From Pontibacter kalidii (lineage in GTDB: Bacteria > Bacteroidota > Bacteroidia > Cytophagales > Hymenobacteraceae), in NCBI RefSeq assembly GCF_026278245.1, contig NZ_CP111079.1, positions 2,854,501 to 2,918,500 of the forward strand: a DNA stretch of 64,000 nt. Reading direction: 5' to 3'. Shown in pieces: positions 8,513 to 18,487 of this stretch. Made by a program: the position numbers and the translations under genes. The notes beneath the pieces are model-generated. The model saw only the letters and a list, made by a program, of their open reading frames with translations, did not search any database and was not told where the DNA came from. The number at the start of each line of letters is the position of its first letter. The first letter of the stretch is position 1.

Positions 8513-9484
8513 ATGAAGAGGATTGGAGTATTTACTTCGGGCGGCGACGCGCCAGGTATGAACGCATGTATCAGAGCAATTGTACGAGCGGCCGTTTATC
8601 ATGGGGTAGAAATATATGGCATCCACCGGGGCTTCAAGGGCATGATCAAGGGCGAAATCTACAAGATGGACTCCCACTCGGTAAGCAACATCATACAGAA
8701 AGGCGGCACCATTCTGCGCTCGGCGCGCAGCAAGGACTTCGTGACACCCGAGGGACGCAAGCTGGCATACGACAAACTGATGGAGTTCGGCATTGAGGGA
8801 TTGGTGTGCATCGGCGGAGACGGCACCTTTACCGGGGCCAATATTTTCTACGAGGAGTTCGGCATCCCGACAGTGGGTGCCCCCGGCACGATCGACAACG
8901 ACCTGTACGGAACAGACTACACCATTGGCTACGACACGGCCGTGAACACCGCCCTCGACGCGATCGATAAGATACGTGACACGGCAGACAGCCACGACCG
9001 CGTGTTCTTTATCGAGGTGATGGGCCGGGACTCCGGCTATATTGCCATGCCCTGCGCCATAGGCGGCGGCGCCGAGATTGTGATGATCCCGGAGGCCGAT
9101 ACAAGTATAGAGCAGGTAGTGGACACGCTGCGTACTGGCTGGAACCGCTCCAAAACATCCTTTATCGTGATCATTGCCGAGGGCGATGAGGCCGGAAATG
9201 CCAACGAAGTGGCCCGCAAGGTGCAGGAGGAGCTGCCGCACATGGATGCCCGCGTAACCATACTCGGCCACGTGCAGCGCGGGGGTGCCCCCACCGCCGC
9301 AGACCGCATGCTGGCCAGCCAACTGGGCATTGCCTGCGTGGAAGGCCTGTTGGCGGGCCGCAAGTGCGAGATGGCCGGCATCATTAACGGCGAACTGGTT
9401 TACACACCATTCATCGACACCATCACTAAGGACAAGCTCATTAACCCGAACTACCTGAAGATGGTCAATATCCTTTCGGTATAA
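8513..9484 (+). CDS. pfkA: 6-phosphofructokinase
   Basis: A 323-residue ATP-dependent phosphofructokinase for the committed step of glycolysis (fructose 6-phosphate to fructose 1,6-bisphosphate). Visible motifs are MKRIGVFTSGGDAPGMNA at the N-terminus, GGDGTFTGA (ATP/Mg site), PGTIDNDLYGTDYTIGYDTA with the catalytic Asp of TIDND, EVMGRDSGYIA (substrate site) and GHVQRGGAPTAADR near the end. The length matches bacterial PfkA. The upstream frame (to 8474) is discounted because the promoter box overlaps it and MKRIGVFTSGG is the usual start. It stands alone, ends in a strong terminator, and its promoter is described separately. Confidence 0.96.
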   Translation: MKRIGVFTSGGDAPGMNACIRAIVRAAVYHGVEIYGIHRGFKGMIKGEIYKMDSHSVSNIIQKGGTILRSARSKDFVTPEGRKLAYDKLMEFGIEGLVCIGGDGTFTGANIFYEEFGIPTVGAPGTIDNDLYGTDYTIGYDTAVNTALDAIDKIRDTADSHDRVFFIEVMGRDSGYIAMPCAIGGGAEIVMIPEADTSIEQVVDTLRTGWNRSKTSFIVIIAEGDEAGNANEVARKVQEELPHMDARVTILGHVQRGGAPTAADRMLASQLGIACVEGLLAGRKCEMAGIINGELVYTPFIDTITKDKLINPNYLKMVNILSV

Positions 9485-9530
9485 GTATAAGAGCCGCTGT
9501 AAGAGCCCACCCATAGCGGTTCCACCTATC

Positions 9531-9577
9531 AAAGCACCCCTGCCTAAGCTATTTATACTTAGGCAGGGGTGCTTTTT
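9531..9577 (+). terminator. Rho-independent terminator of pfkA
   Basis: Perfect 18-nt arms (AAAGCACCCCTGCCTAAG and its complement) around a 9-nt loop, followed by a run of T. The loop and the start of the right arm together contain a TTTATACTT motif. Confidence 0.88.
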
Positions 9578-9764
9578 TGTTTGCCCAGCGGCCACAGCAG
9601 GAATACAGCCCCTACCCGCTTTCTTTGATAATCCATATTGCCGTTGTCCCCGTACAGCATCTGGGGCAACGGAGGATCGCTGCCAGGCCGATGAAAAAAG
9701 AGGATGGCCATTCCATAAATCCTATCCCTGCATCCACTTTTCCGTAAAAGCATACACGAACTAA

Positions 9765-12700
9765 AACTGTGACACTATCGCCTCTGCCAAACATATAGCT
9801 AAAATAGCCCTGAAGGTCATCCTCTGGCCGCTGGCCATTATCGTAGGCCTGCTCCTTCTGATCATCATCGCCCTTCAGTTTCAGGGGGTGCAGAACTTCC
9901 TGGCCAGGCAGGGCGAGAACTACCTGCAGAACACCCTGGGCACAGAGGTGAAGATTGGCGGCTTCACCACGGACTGGCGCAACGCACTGGTACTGAAAGA
10001 CGTGTATGTAGAGGACCCGCAGCAGGACACGCTCTGGTACTCCGAGCGCCTCGGCGTGGACATGGCCATCCTTTCGCTCTTAAAGGGTGAGGTGAATATC
10101 AGCAAGGTGGACCTGGACAACGCCACCCTCAAGCTCCACATCCGCGAGGACAGCACCACCAACTTCAACTTCATCATGGAGGCCTTCGCCACCGACACCG
10201 CTGCCGCACAACCCGCCGATACCACCGCCACGGCCTTGCAGCTAACGCTGGGCACTATCAACCTGGATAATGTGTATGTCGTGTTTCGGGATGATGCCGG
10301 CGGCAACTACATCAAAACACGCGTGGGCGAGCTCACCACCACCATGGAAGAGCTGAACCTGGAGGAGCAGCGCTACCTGGTGGATGAGGTGCGCCTGGCC
10401 GATACCTGGGTAGCCTACGAACAGACCAAGCTCCCCCCTCCCGACAGCTCCGCTTACGAACCTCTGGAGATGGACTTCGGTCTGAACCGCTTGGCCTTGG
10501 AGAACATCCGCCTCAGCTACCTGAGCCACCCGGCAGAGCAGCGCATCGAGCTGGCGCTTGGAGAGTCCGAAGTAGTATCAGACAACATAGACCTGCAGAA
10601 TGCCCGTGTGGAGCTGAAAAGCTTTGCCCTGCACAACACGGACCTGAAGTATGTGCAGGAAAAGTATAAACCTGCCGACTCGCTGGCCGTGAACCCGGAG
10701 CGCACTGTGAAAGAACTGGACAAGTCGGTGGAGCAGGCGCAGGGGCAGCCGGTAAACTGGGTGGTAACCCTGGGCGACCTGGATGTGTCGGACCTGGACG
10801 TGGCCTTTGATAACTTCAATGCTCCGCGGCAACCGCGCGGTATGGACTACGACCACCTGAAGTTCACCGACATTCTTATGGATGCGCAGGACATTAGCTA
10901 CAGCCTGAGCCGCACGGAGGCCACCCTGAACCAACTGACACTGCAGGAGCAGAGCGGCTTTGCGCTGCAAAACTTTGAGGCCGATATCATCTTCGACTCC
11001 ACGCACACCAGCCTTACGGACCTCGACCTTAGAACCGGCCACAGCCATCTGCAGAACAAAATGGCCATGACCTACCCTTCGCTGGAGGCGCTTGCTAACA
11101 ACCCGGAGCAGTTGGGGCTGGACATAGACATCAACAACAGTTACATCGGGATGCAGGATGTACTATACTTTATGCCGGACATGGCTGAGAACCCATCCTT
11201 CAGAAGTATAGCCAACTCCAACATCAAGGTTACGGCACGGGCTGAGGGGCCTATGGAAAACCTGCGCGTGCAGACGCTGCAACTGGCAGGCCTGCGCGAT
11301 ACCCGGGTAGATGTGAGCGGCACCGTGCGCAATGCCATGGATCCGGATAACTTATACTTAGACTTGGACATAGACCGCTTTACCACCACCCGCACCGATG
11401 TGCAGGCACTGGTGCCTGCGGGTACCATTCCGCCTGATTTCCGGCTGCCGTCCCAGATGAGCATGACGGGCAACTACAAAGGCTCCCTCACCAGCTTCGA
11501 CGCCAACGCCAACCTGCGCACCTCTTTTGGCAATGTGGTGGCCAACGTGGACATGGGTGCTAACGAGCGCTTTACGGCCACTGTACGTAGCGGCGGCTTT
11601 GACTTGAACCAGCTGCTGGTAGATAGCCTGGGCCTTGGGAAGGTAGCCCTGGAGGCCCAGGCCAGCGGCACCGGCCTTACGCCGGAAACCATGCGCGCCA
11701 ACGTAAAGGCGAACATAAAGCTCTTCGACTATGGCAACTATAGTTATAAGGACATCGACCTGACCGCCAATATAGACCGCAACCTTTACACCGTCCGGGC
11801 CACCGCCAACGACGAAAATTTGGCCTTTAACCTGGATGGCAAGTTTAACCTGCGCGACACAGAGAAGCCTGCCTATACGTTCGACCTTGATCTGGACCGG
11901 GCCAACCTGCATGCGTTAAACCTGTACCCCGAGCCGCTGGCGGTGCAGGGGCAGCTGCAGGGGGATTTTACGGGTGCCGATGCCAGCACCTTGAGCGGCC
12001 GCCTGGAGGCCCAGGAACTGCGCATAGCCCACAACGGCAGCACTTTCCCGATCGACACCCTGCTGCTGACGCTGCAGCAAACCGGAGAGGCCGCCGAGGT
12101 AGTGGTGCAGTCTGATGTGGTGGATGCGGACATGAAGTTTCAGAACACGCTGGCTACGCTGCCAACAGCCCTGCAGAAGCACTTCTCCAATTACCTGGAC
12201 CTGCAACCCGATCCGCCCTACCCTGCCAACCTGAACCTGGGCGATTTTACCGCCACCATCAACCTGAAGCAAACCGGCCTTATCACCGCTTTTGTGCCTG
12301 GCCTGGAGCAGCTGCAGCCAGCCACGCCCATCACAGCGAGCTATAACGGCGACAACCAGCAGTTGGAGCTGGATGGCCGCATCAGCCGGATCGTGTACAC
12401 CGATTACACTTTACAGAACCTGGACCTGGCAGTGAACGGCGACAGAAACCAACTGGCCTATGAGCTGAACCTGCAGCGGCTACTCTCCCCTTCCCTGAAC
12501 ATGGACAACATCTCCCTGGACGGTGCCGCCCGCGATAATGAACTTGCCGTGCGTTTGGCTATTGCCGGTGACAGCCTGCAGCAGGGGGAACGCTTTGTGG
12601 TGGGTGGCGTAGTCAGCAGCCTTGGCCGCGGCTACCGCTTCGTCTTTAACCCCGACCAGTTGGTGATAAACGGCGACAAGTGGACTGTGTCGGAGGACAA

Positions 12701-14882
12701 CTTCCTGCAGTTCGACACAGACCTGCTTTACGCCAACAACATCCGGCTGCAGCACAGCAACCAGGGAATTCTCTTAAACAGCACCGGCCCGGTAGCACCC
12801 AACGCCCCGTTGGAGGCAAGCTTCGACAACTTGGACATCGCCTACATCATGCGCACCTTTCAGGCCCCTGAGGACAGCCTGATCGCAGGCACGATAAACG
12901 GCACGGCCACCATCCGGAACATGCTGGCGGGGAACCTGGCGTTCACCTCCGACCTTACTATCACGGAGTTTGCCTACGAGGGCGTGCCGGTGGGCGACCT
13001 GGCCCTGAATGCCAGCAGCGGCAGCGGCGGCCGTTACAACGTGGATGCCCGCCTAACCGGGAACAACAACCAGGTGGTGGTAAACGGCTATATGGAGCCA
13101 CAGGCAGATGCCACACTCCTGAACATGACCGCAAGTATAGACCAGCTCAACATGGCCTCGCTGGAGGGTTTCATGGCAGGCATGGTGGACCAACTGGATG
13201 GCAGCGCCACCGGCGACCTGCGCATTACCGGCACCCTGGCCCAGCCCGATATACTTGGCCAGCTGAACTTTAACCAGGCCCAGTTTAACATTACCATGCT
13301 GGGTTCGCTGTTCACGCTGCAAAACGAGCGGCTGGAGTTCAACGAGCAGGGCATCCGCTTCCCTAACTTCACCATCACCGACTCTCTGGGCAACGACCTG
13401 ATCGTTAACGGGAACATCCTTACCCAGACCTACACCGACTTCGAACTTGCCCTGGACGTGAACACCAAGCGCTTCCTGGCCCTGAACTCCACCGCCCAGG
13501 ACAACAGCCTCTTCTACGGCACCGTGTACGTGGGTGCCGATGCCGCCATTACCGGAAGCATGATGCTGCCGGTAATAAGGGTGAAGGCGCGCGTGCTGGA
13601 TGGCTCTGACTTTACCACCGTTATACCTGCCGATGAGGTGGGCGCAGCCGAACGGGAGGGCATTGTGGAATTCGTGAACCTGAACCCCGAGATGACGCGC
13701 ATCATCACCGAGCAGCAAGGCGACACCGCGGAGGTAACCGGCTTTGTGGGCGCTGATGTGGAAGCGGAGCTGACGGTGACCGATGCGACCGCGATCACGA
13801 TCATCATAGACCCTACCACGGGCGATAATCTCACGGTGCGGGGCTCCGCCGATCCGCTGTTCATCGGGATGCGGCCGAGCGGCGAGATCAACATGTCGGG
13901 GCGCTTTACGGTGAAGGAAGGAAAGTATAGCATGGATTTCTATGACCTGGCTTCCCGTGAGCTTGAAATCGTGGAAGGCAGCTACATCAACTGGACGGGC
14001 GACCCGCTGCTGGCCACCATGGACATCACCGCCATCTACAACGTGGAAGCAGCGCCGCAGGAACTCGTTTCAACACAGATCGGCGAATACGAAGACCCCG
14101 CGCTTAGAAACCAGGTGCCTTTCGAAGTGCATGTGTTTGTGCGAGGCGAGCTGCTGACCCCGGAAATCAGTTTTGACATACAAGTGCCGGAGGAAGAGCG
14201 TGGCAGCGTGCCAGCCATTGTCACAACCAGCCTCGGGAACCTGCGCCAGGATGAGTCGGAGCTGAACAAGCAGGTGTTCTCGCTACTGGTGCTGAACCGT
14301 TTCATGGCCCCAGACCCGCTCACCAGCTCCGGCGGCGGCTTTGAGTCCACGGCGCGCAACAGCCTGGGGCAGGTAATGACGGACCAGCTCAACCAGCTCA
14401 CCAACCGCTACGCCGGCGGCCTGGGCCTGGAGCTGGGCGTGGACTCTTACCAGGATTACTCCTCCGGCTCGGCCGAGGGCCGCACCGACCTGAACGTGGC
14501 CATGCGCCAGCAGTTCCTCAACGACAGGCTCACCGTACGGGTGGGCACCGACATCGGTCTGGAGGGGGGCAGCCAGACGAACCAGACCATGAGCGGCTTT
14601 GGCGGCGACATCTCTGTGGAGTACTCCCTGACCGAGGACGGCAGGCTGCGGGTGCGCGCCTTCCAGCGCAACCAGTATGAGGGCGTGATTGAGGGCGGCG
14701 ACGTACGGGCCACGGGCCTGGCGCTGATCTTCGTGCGCGAGTACAACAACTTCTCCGACCTGTTCCGCGACCTGGAGAGCCGGCGCAGAAAAGACGAGGA
14801 GCGCAGGCTGGAGGCGGCCAAGAAAATAAGGGAGGAGGAAAAAGAACTAGAGGCAGAACTTAAGGAAGAAGGTACAAAATAA
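9765..14882 (+). CDS. tamB: Translocation and assembly module protein TamB (start uncertain)
   Basis: A giant protein (about 1,660-1,700 residues) bridging the periplasm. The first standard start in frame, GTG at 9888, would discard an upstream stretch encoding IAKIALKVILWPLAIIVGLL, a typical TamB inner-membrane anchor. The frame stays open to a stop at 9762 but has no ATG, GTG or TTG before 9888, so the true start is a rare codon or is hidden by a frameshift. The body is long beta-rich AsmA/TamB-like repeats; the C-terminal DUF490 region (about 1,150-1,590 from 9888) includes LTVRGSADPLFIGMRPSGEI and the end is a charged tail RRRKDEERRLEAAKKIREEE. It lies 4 nt before tamL, its usual partner in outer-membrane protein assembly or lipid transport. 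Confidence 0.85.
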   Translation, partial: NCDTIASAKHIAKIALKVILWPLAIIVGLLLLIIIALQFQGVQNFLARQGENYLQNTLGTEVKIGGFTTDWRNALVLKDVYVEDPQQDTLWYSERLGVDMAILSLLKGEVNISKVDLDNATLKLHIREDSTTNFNFIMEAFATDTAAAQPADTTATALQLTLGTINLDNVYVVFRDDAGGNYIKTRVGELTTTMEELNLEEQRYLVDEVRLADTWVAYEQTKLPPPDSSAYEPLEMDFGLNRLALENIRLSYLSHPAEQRIELALGESEVVSDNIDLQNARVELKSFALHNTDLKYVQEKYKPADSLAVNPERTVKELDKSVEQAQGQPVNWVVTLGDLDVSDLDVAFDNFNAPRQPRGMDYDHLKFTDILMDAQDISYSLSRTEATLNQLTLQEQSGFALQNFEADIIFDSTHTSLTDLDLRTGHSHLQNKMAMTYPSLEALANNPEQLGLDIDINNSYIGMQDVLYFMPDMAENPSFRSIANSNIKVTARAEGPMENLRVQTLQLAGLRDTRVDVSGTVRNAMDPDNLYLDLDIDRFTTTRTDVQALVPAGTIPPDFRLPSQMSMTGNYKGSLTSFDANANLRTSFGNVVANVDMGANERFTATVRSGGFDLNQLLVDSLGLGKVALEAQASGTGLTPETMRANVKANIKLFDYGNYSYKDIDLTANIDRNLYTVRATANDENLAFNLDGKFNLRDTEKPAYTFDLDLDRANLHALNLYPEPLAVQGQLQGDFTGADASTLSGRLEAQELRIAHNGSTFPIDTLLLTLQQTGEAAEVVVQSDVVDADMKFQNTLATLPTALQKHFSNYLDLQPDPPYPANLNLGDFTATINLKQTGLITAFVPGLEQLQPATPITASYNGDNQQLELDGRISRIVYTDYTLQNLDLAVNGDRNQLAYELNLQRLLSPSLNMDNISLDGAARDNELAVRLAIAGDSLQQGERFVVGGVVSSLGRGYRFVFNPDQLVINGDKWTVSEDNFLQFDTDLLYANNIRLQHSNQGILLNSTGPVAPNAPLEASFDNLDIAYIMRTFQAPEDSLIAGTINGTATIRNMLAGNLAFTSDLTITEFAYEGVPVGDLALNASSGSGGRYNVDARLTGNNNQVVVNGYMEPQADATLLNMTASIDQLNMASLEGFMAGMVDQLDGSATGDLRITGTLAQPDILGQLNFNQAQFNITMLGSLFTLQNERLEFNEQGIRFPNFTITDSLGNDLIVNGNILTQTYTDFELALDVNTKRFLALNSTAQDNSLFYGTVYVGADAAITGSMMLPVIRVKARVLDGSDFTTVIPADEVGAAEREGIVEFVNLNPEMTRIITEQQGDTAEVTGFVGADVEAELTVTDATAITIIIDPTTGDNLTVRGSADPLFIGMRPSGEINMSGRFTVKEGKYSMDFYDLASRELEIVEGSYINWTGDPLLATMDITAIYNVEAAPQELVSTQIGEYEDPALRNQVPFEVHVFVRGELLTPEISFDIQVPEEERGSVPAIVTTSLGNLRQDESELNKQVFSLLVLNRFMAPDPLTSSGGGFESTARNSLGQVMTDQLNQLTNRYAGGLGLELGVDSYQDYSSGSAEGRTDLNVAMRQQFLNDRLTVRVGTDIGLEGGSQTNQTMSGFGGDISVEYSLTEDGRLRVRAFQRNQYEGVIEGGDVRATGLALIFVREYNNFSDLFRDLESRRRKDEERRLEAAKKIREEEKELEAELKEEGTK

Positions 14883-14886
14883 AATT

Positions 14887-17250
14887 ATGCTAAAAACTTA
14901 CCCCCGGCTCAGGATGAAACACGCCTGCACGTTACCCCTGCTGCTGGTCTGGCTGCTGCTGGCCGGCTGCAGCGTTACCAAGACCGTGCCTGAGGACGAT
15001 GCGCTGTTCACCGGGTTTAGTGTGAAGGTAAAAGGGGAGAACGACAGCAGCAACCGCAGCGCTGACCTGGAGACCGAGCTAAGCGCCACCGTGCGCCCTG
15101 AGCCCAACACCTCTATACTTGGCCTGCGCCCTAAGCTGGCCATTTACAACGCCTTTTATACCGAGAAGGAGAAAGGCCTGAAGCACTGGATTATGACCAA
15201 GCTGGGAGAGCCGCCGGTGCTTATCTCGCAGGTGGATACCGGCAGCGTGAGCCAGGTCATGAGCAACCGCCTGCACAACCGGGGCTACTTTAACAACACC
15301 GTAGGCAGCACCACGGAGGTGGACACAACCAAGAAGAAAGCCACCATCACCTGGACGGCCCGGGTGGGAGAACCATACCGCCTGCGCAATATAAAGTATA
15401 CTTTGAGCGACTCGCTGCAGGTGCACGAGGCGATACAACAGACGCGGGAAGCCTCCTTGCTGAAGTCTGGGGAGCCCTATGACCTGAGCGTGATGACCGA
15501 TGAGCGCCTCCGGATCGACACCGAGCTCAAGAACAAAGGCTACTACTACTTCAGCCCCGACCTGCTTATTTTCAGCGCAGACACCACCGTCGGCGACAGG
15601 CAGGTGGATGTGCTGATGCGGATAAAAAACATCGCCCCGTCGCAGGCGCTGCAGCCCTACGCCCTGGACGATATCTTTATCTTCGCCAACTACTCGCTCG
15701 GCGACAGCCTAGCGGTGCGCGACACCATTGACTTCCAGGGCTACCACTATATCCCGAACGAGGAGCACATGAAGGCGCGCCACCTGTTGGATGGGGTTTT
15801 CCTGGAGCAGGACAGCCTGTATACCCGCGAGAACCACCTGCTGACCATCAAGCGCCTTTCGGGCCTGGCAGCCTACAAATTCGTGAATATCGACTATGAG
15901 CCGGATACGACAAACAGCGACAAGCTGGATGCCTTTATATTCCTTACCCCTGCACTAAAAAAATCGCTGCGGGCGGAGGCGCAGATGGTCACCAAGTCGA
16001 ACAACTTTGCCGGGCCGGGTCTTAAGGTGTCCTTCCAAAACCGGAACACCTTCCGGGGCTCCGAGGTGTTGAGCGTGGATTTCACCGGCAGCTTCGAGTC
16101 GCAGGTGGGCGGCCGTGGCACGGGAGAGGCGCCCGAGGGCGTGGAGGCCCCCGCGAAAAGCGGCATCCCCTCCTACGAGCTGGGCGTGCAAACCACGCTG
16201 GCCATACCCAGGATCGTATCGCCCTTTAACCTGCGCAACCTACGCACCGAGTATGTGCCGCAAACTCGCATCGGCCTTGGCTTTAACTTCCTGAGCCGAG
16301 CAGACTTTTATCAACTCAACTCCTACAACGCCACCTACGGCTATACCTGGCGGCCCAAAGAAACGCTGACCTTCGATGCCACCCCTATCAACCTGCAGTA
16401 TGTGCGCCTGGCAGATACGACTGAGATATTTGGTGCGCTGCTGGCAAGAAACCCCTACCTGCGAAGTAGCTTTGAGAACCAGTTTATCGTGGGCGGCATT
16501 TACCAGATGACCTACACCAACCAGATGGATAAAGACCGCACCAGCAACATCTTCGACAGGATTACACTTGACATGTCAGGCAACGTAGTGAGCGGGTTTC
16601 AGTCGCTGTTGGGTAAGCCCAAGCCAACCGCGGAAGAGCCACGGGTGCTGTACAAAGACCGCTTTGCGCAGTATGTGTTGGTGGATAACGACTTCCGCCA
16701 TTACCTGAACCTGGGCACCGAGAGCCAGCTGGTGTGGCGCCTGGCAACGGGCGTGGGGTACTCTTACGGCAACTCCAGAACCATGCCCTACGTGAAGCAG
16801 TTCTCCATCGGCGGGCCTAACAGCGTCAGGGCCTTCCGGGCACGTAGCGTTGGCCCGGGCACCTATAACATTCCAGATACTCTTGCCTTCTCTTATTTTG
16901 ATCAGGTGGGGGACATACGCCTGGAGACCAACTTGGAGTACCGCTTCCCGATTGCCGGGTTCTTTAAAGGCGCTGTCTTTGCCGATGCCGGTAACATCTG
17001 GAACCTGCGGGAAACCGATAAGGACGGAGCTAAGTTTGAAGCCAAGGACTTTCTGAGCGAGCTGGCGGTGGGCACCGGCGTGGGGCTGCGCATCGACGTG
17101 GAGTTCTTCGTGATCCGCCTGGACCTGGGGATACCGGTACGGGTGCCTTTCCTACCCAAGGGGGAGCGCTTCGTGCTAGACGAGTTCGATGGCAGCTTTA
17201 GCGGCGACTACGGTATGGTGCTTAACATCGCTATCGGCTATCCGTTCTAA
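14887..17250 (+). CDS. tamL: BamA/TamA-family outer-membrane lipoprotein TamL
   Basis: A 787-residue Omp85-family protein with a lipoprotein signal (hydrophobic stretch ending LLLAGCSVTK), as in the Bacteroidota TamL variant of TamA. The N-terminal half holds POTRA-like domains (for example RVGEPYRLRNIKYTLSDSL). The C-terminal half is a 16-strand-type barrel with the conserved GGPNSVRAFRARSVGPG element and a final strand ending YPF. The start may be 14887 or the ATG at 14914 (MKHACTLP), which places the signal peptide better. It directly follows tamB, and the two probably act as one envelope-spanning complex inserting barrel proteins or moving lipids. A head-to-head AAGTATA palindrome lies at 15393-15404. 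Confidence 0.92.
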   Translation: MLKTYPRLRMKHACTLPLLLVWLLLAGCSVTKTVPEDDALFTGFSVKVKGENDSSNRSADLETELSATVRPEPNTSILGLRPKLAIYNAFYTEKEKGLKHWIMTKLGEPPVLISQVDTGSVSQVMSNRLHNRGYFNNTVGSTTEVDTTKKKATITWTARVGEPYRLRNIKYTLSDSLQVHEAIQQTREASLLKSGEPYDLSVMTDERLRIDTELKNKGYYYFSPDLLIFSADTTVGDRQVDVLMRIKNIAPSQALQPYALDDIFIFANYSLGDSLAVRDTIDFQGYHYIPNEEHMKARHLLDGVFLEQDSLYTRENHLLTIKRLSGLAAYKFVNIDYEPDTTNSDKLDAFIFLTPALKKSLRAEAQMVTKSNNFAGPGLKVSFQNRNTFRGSEVLSVDFTGSFESQVGGRGTGEAPEGVEAPAKSGIPSYELGVQTTLAIPRIVSPFNLRNLRTEYVPQTRIGLGFNFLSRADFYQLNSYNATYGYTWRPKETLTFDATPINLQYVRLADTTEIFGALLARNPYLRSSFENQFIVGGIYQMTYTNQMDKDRTSNIFDRITLDMSGNVVSGFQSLLGKPKPTAEEPRVLYKDRFAQYVLVDNDFRHYLNLGTESQLVWRLATGVGYSYGNSRTMPYVKQFSIGGPNSVRAFRARSVGPGTYNIPDTLAFSYFDQVGDIRLETNLEYRFPIAGFFKGAVFADAGNIWNLRETDKDGAKFEAKDFLSELAVGTGVGLRIDVEFFVIRLDLGIPVRVPFLPKGERFVLDEFDGSFSGDYGMVLNIAIGYPF

Positions 17251-17253
17251 TTT

Positions 17254-17345
17254 TGAATGAGAGAAAGAGTGATTGAGTGAATTCTTTTATACTTACACTC
17301 ATCCACTCAATCACTCATTCTCTCATTCTCTCATTCTCTCATTGA
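17254..17345. repeat. Dispersed GAGTGA/TCACTC inverted repeat
   Basis: Imperfect inverted repeat: AATGAGAGAAAGAGTGATTG on the left, and CACTCATCCACTCAATC followed by tandem ATTCTCTC units on the right. A related element with the same CACTCATCCACTCAATC core lies at about 32590-32613. The repeat supplies the last codons of miaA and may act as its terminator. Confidence 0.7.
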
Positions 17346-18249
17346 TATACGCCACTATCTCCTGCCAGTGCTGTGGGTGAAACCAGGTATACTCCTCCGG
17401 ATTTTTGCTGAACCACGTGAGCTGGCGCTTGGCATAGCGGCGGCTGTTGCGCTTGAGCAGGCGCACGGCCTCGTCCCAATCATACTTGCCCTCCAGGAAG
17501 TCGAAGATCTCTTTGTAGCCCACGGTTTGCAGGGCATTGTGCTGGCGGTACGGGTACAGGCGCTCCGCCTCTTCCGGCAGCCCCTGCGCCAGCATCAGGT
17601 CCATGCGCTGGTCTATGCGGCTGTAAAGTTCGGCACGGTCACGGTTCAGGGCTATTTTGATGCTGTTGAAGGGCCGCTCCTGCTGTCCGCTCTTCCGGAA
17701 TGAGGAGTATGGTTGGCCGCTGCTCAGGCATACCTCCAGCGCCCGCACCACCCGCTGCGGGTTAGCCTTATCCACCTGCTCAAAGTAGAAAGAGTCCAGC
17801 TGCTGCAGCTTATCAAGTAACGGCTGCAGCCCCTTCTGCTCGTACTGCTCCCTTAGCTGCTCCCGCACCGCAGGGTCCGTTTCCGGCATCTGGTCCATCC
17901 CCTCCAGCACCGCCCGCACATACAGCCCCGAGCCGCCCGTCAGGATCACCACGTCATGCTTTTGAAACAGCCGCTCCAGCAGTGCCAGCGCCTCCTGCTC
18001 AAAGGCACCGGCACTGTACTCCTCGGTTATACTATGCGAATCCACGAAATGGTGTTTTACCCCCTGCTGCTCCCCGGGCGTAGGCTTGGCCGTGCCGATA
18101 CTCATTTCCCTGTAAAACTGCCGGGAATCAGCTGAGATGATCTCCGTTCTATAGTGCTTGGCCAGTTGCACGCACAGGTCCGTTTTGCCCACCGCCGTGG
18201 GTCCTACCACCACTACCAGGTGCTTCTGCTGCTTGTTTATACTCTTCAT
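17323..18249 (-). CDS. miaA: tRNA dimethylallyltransferase
   Basis: Transfers a dimethylallyl group to the N6 of A37 in tRNAs reading UNN codons. The protein has 308 residues from the ATG at 18249 (MKSINKQQKHL); the frame extends upstream only to a GTG at 18273. The P-loop GPTAVGKT is at residues 16-23, followed by the family signatures ISADSRQFYREMSIGTAKP, HHFVDS, TGGSGLYVRAVLEGMD and, later, the RNA-binding KRNSRRYAKRQLTWF. All the expected motifs are present. The C-terminal ERMRE is encoded by the tandem TCTCATT repeat, so the end of this copy has been rewritten by a dispersed repeat. It is divergent from the hybrid kinase. Confidence 0.95.
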   Translation of the reverse strand: MKSINKQQKHLVVVVGPTAVGKTDLCVQLAKHYRTEIISADSRQFYREMSIGTAKPTPGEQQGVKHHFVDSHSITEEYSAGAFEQEALALLERLFQKHDVVILTGGSGLYVRAVLEGMDQMPETDPAVREQLREQYEQKGLQPLLDKLQQLDSFYFEQVDKANPQRVVRALEVCLSSGQPYSSFRKSGQQERPFNSIKIALNRDRAELYSRIDQRMDLMLAQGLPEEAERLYPYRQHNALQTVGYKEIFDFLEGKYDWDEAVRLLKRNSRRYAKRQLTWFSKNPEEYTWFHPQHWQEIVAYINERMRE

Positions 18250-18487
18250 GCGTTCCGTAAAGCTACCGGCCACCTTTTCCCACTAAATCATACTTGTAAA
18301 ACTATCGCCCACATTGTCTGCAAAATGCACAAACTACAGCAGCGGTTTGTTATACTTCGGAAGAGCGGTGGCCATCAAAGCAATTTTTTGCTAAATTATC
18401 GCTTTATTTATAAAATTAGCATAGCCTTCGCGTCTGGCCCAGTGTCATTCGTATGCTGTCATACTTACTACTAGAAACAAACTAATC

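Noticed and set aside
9559..9794. Minus-strand open frames between pfkA and tamB
   Set aside because: They run through the pfkA terminator and show no motif; the gap holds nothing else convincing.
17300..17345. CRISPR-like array from the tandem ATTCTCTC units
   Set aside because: Units are 8 nt without spacers; it is a simple tandem within a dispersed repeat, and no cas genes are present.
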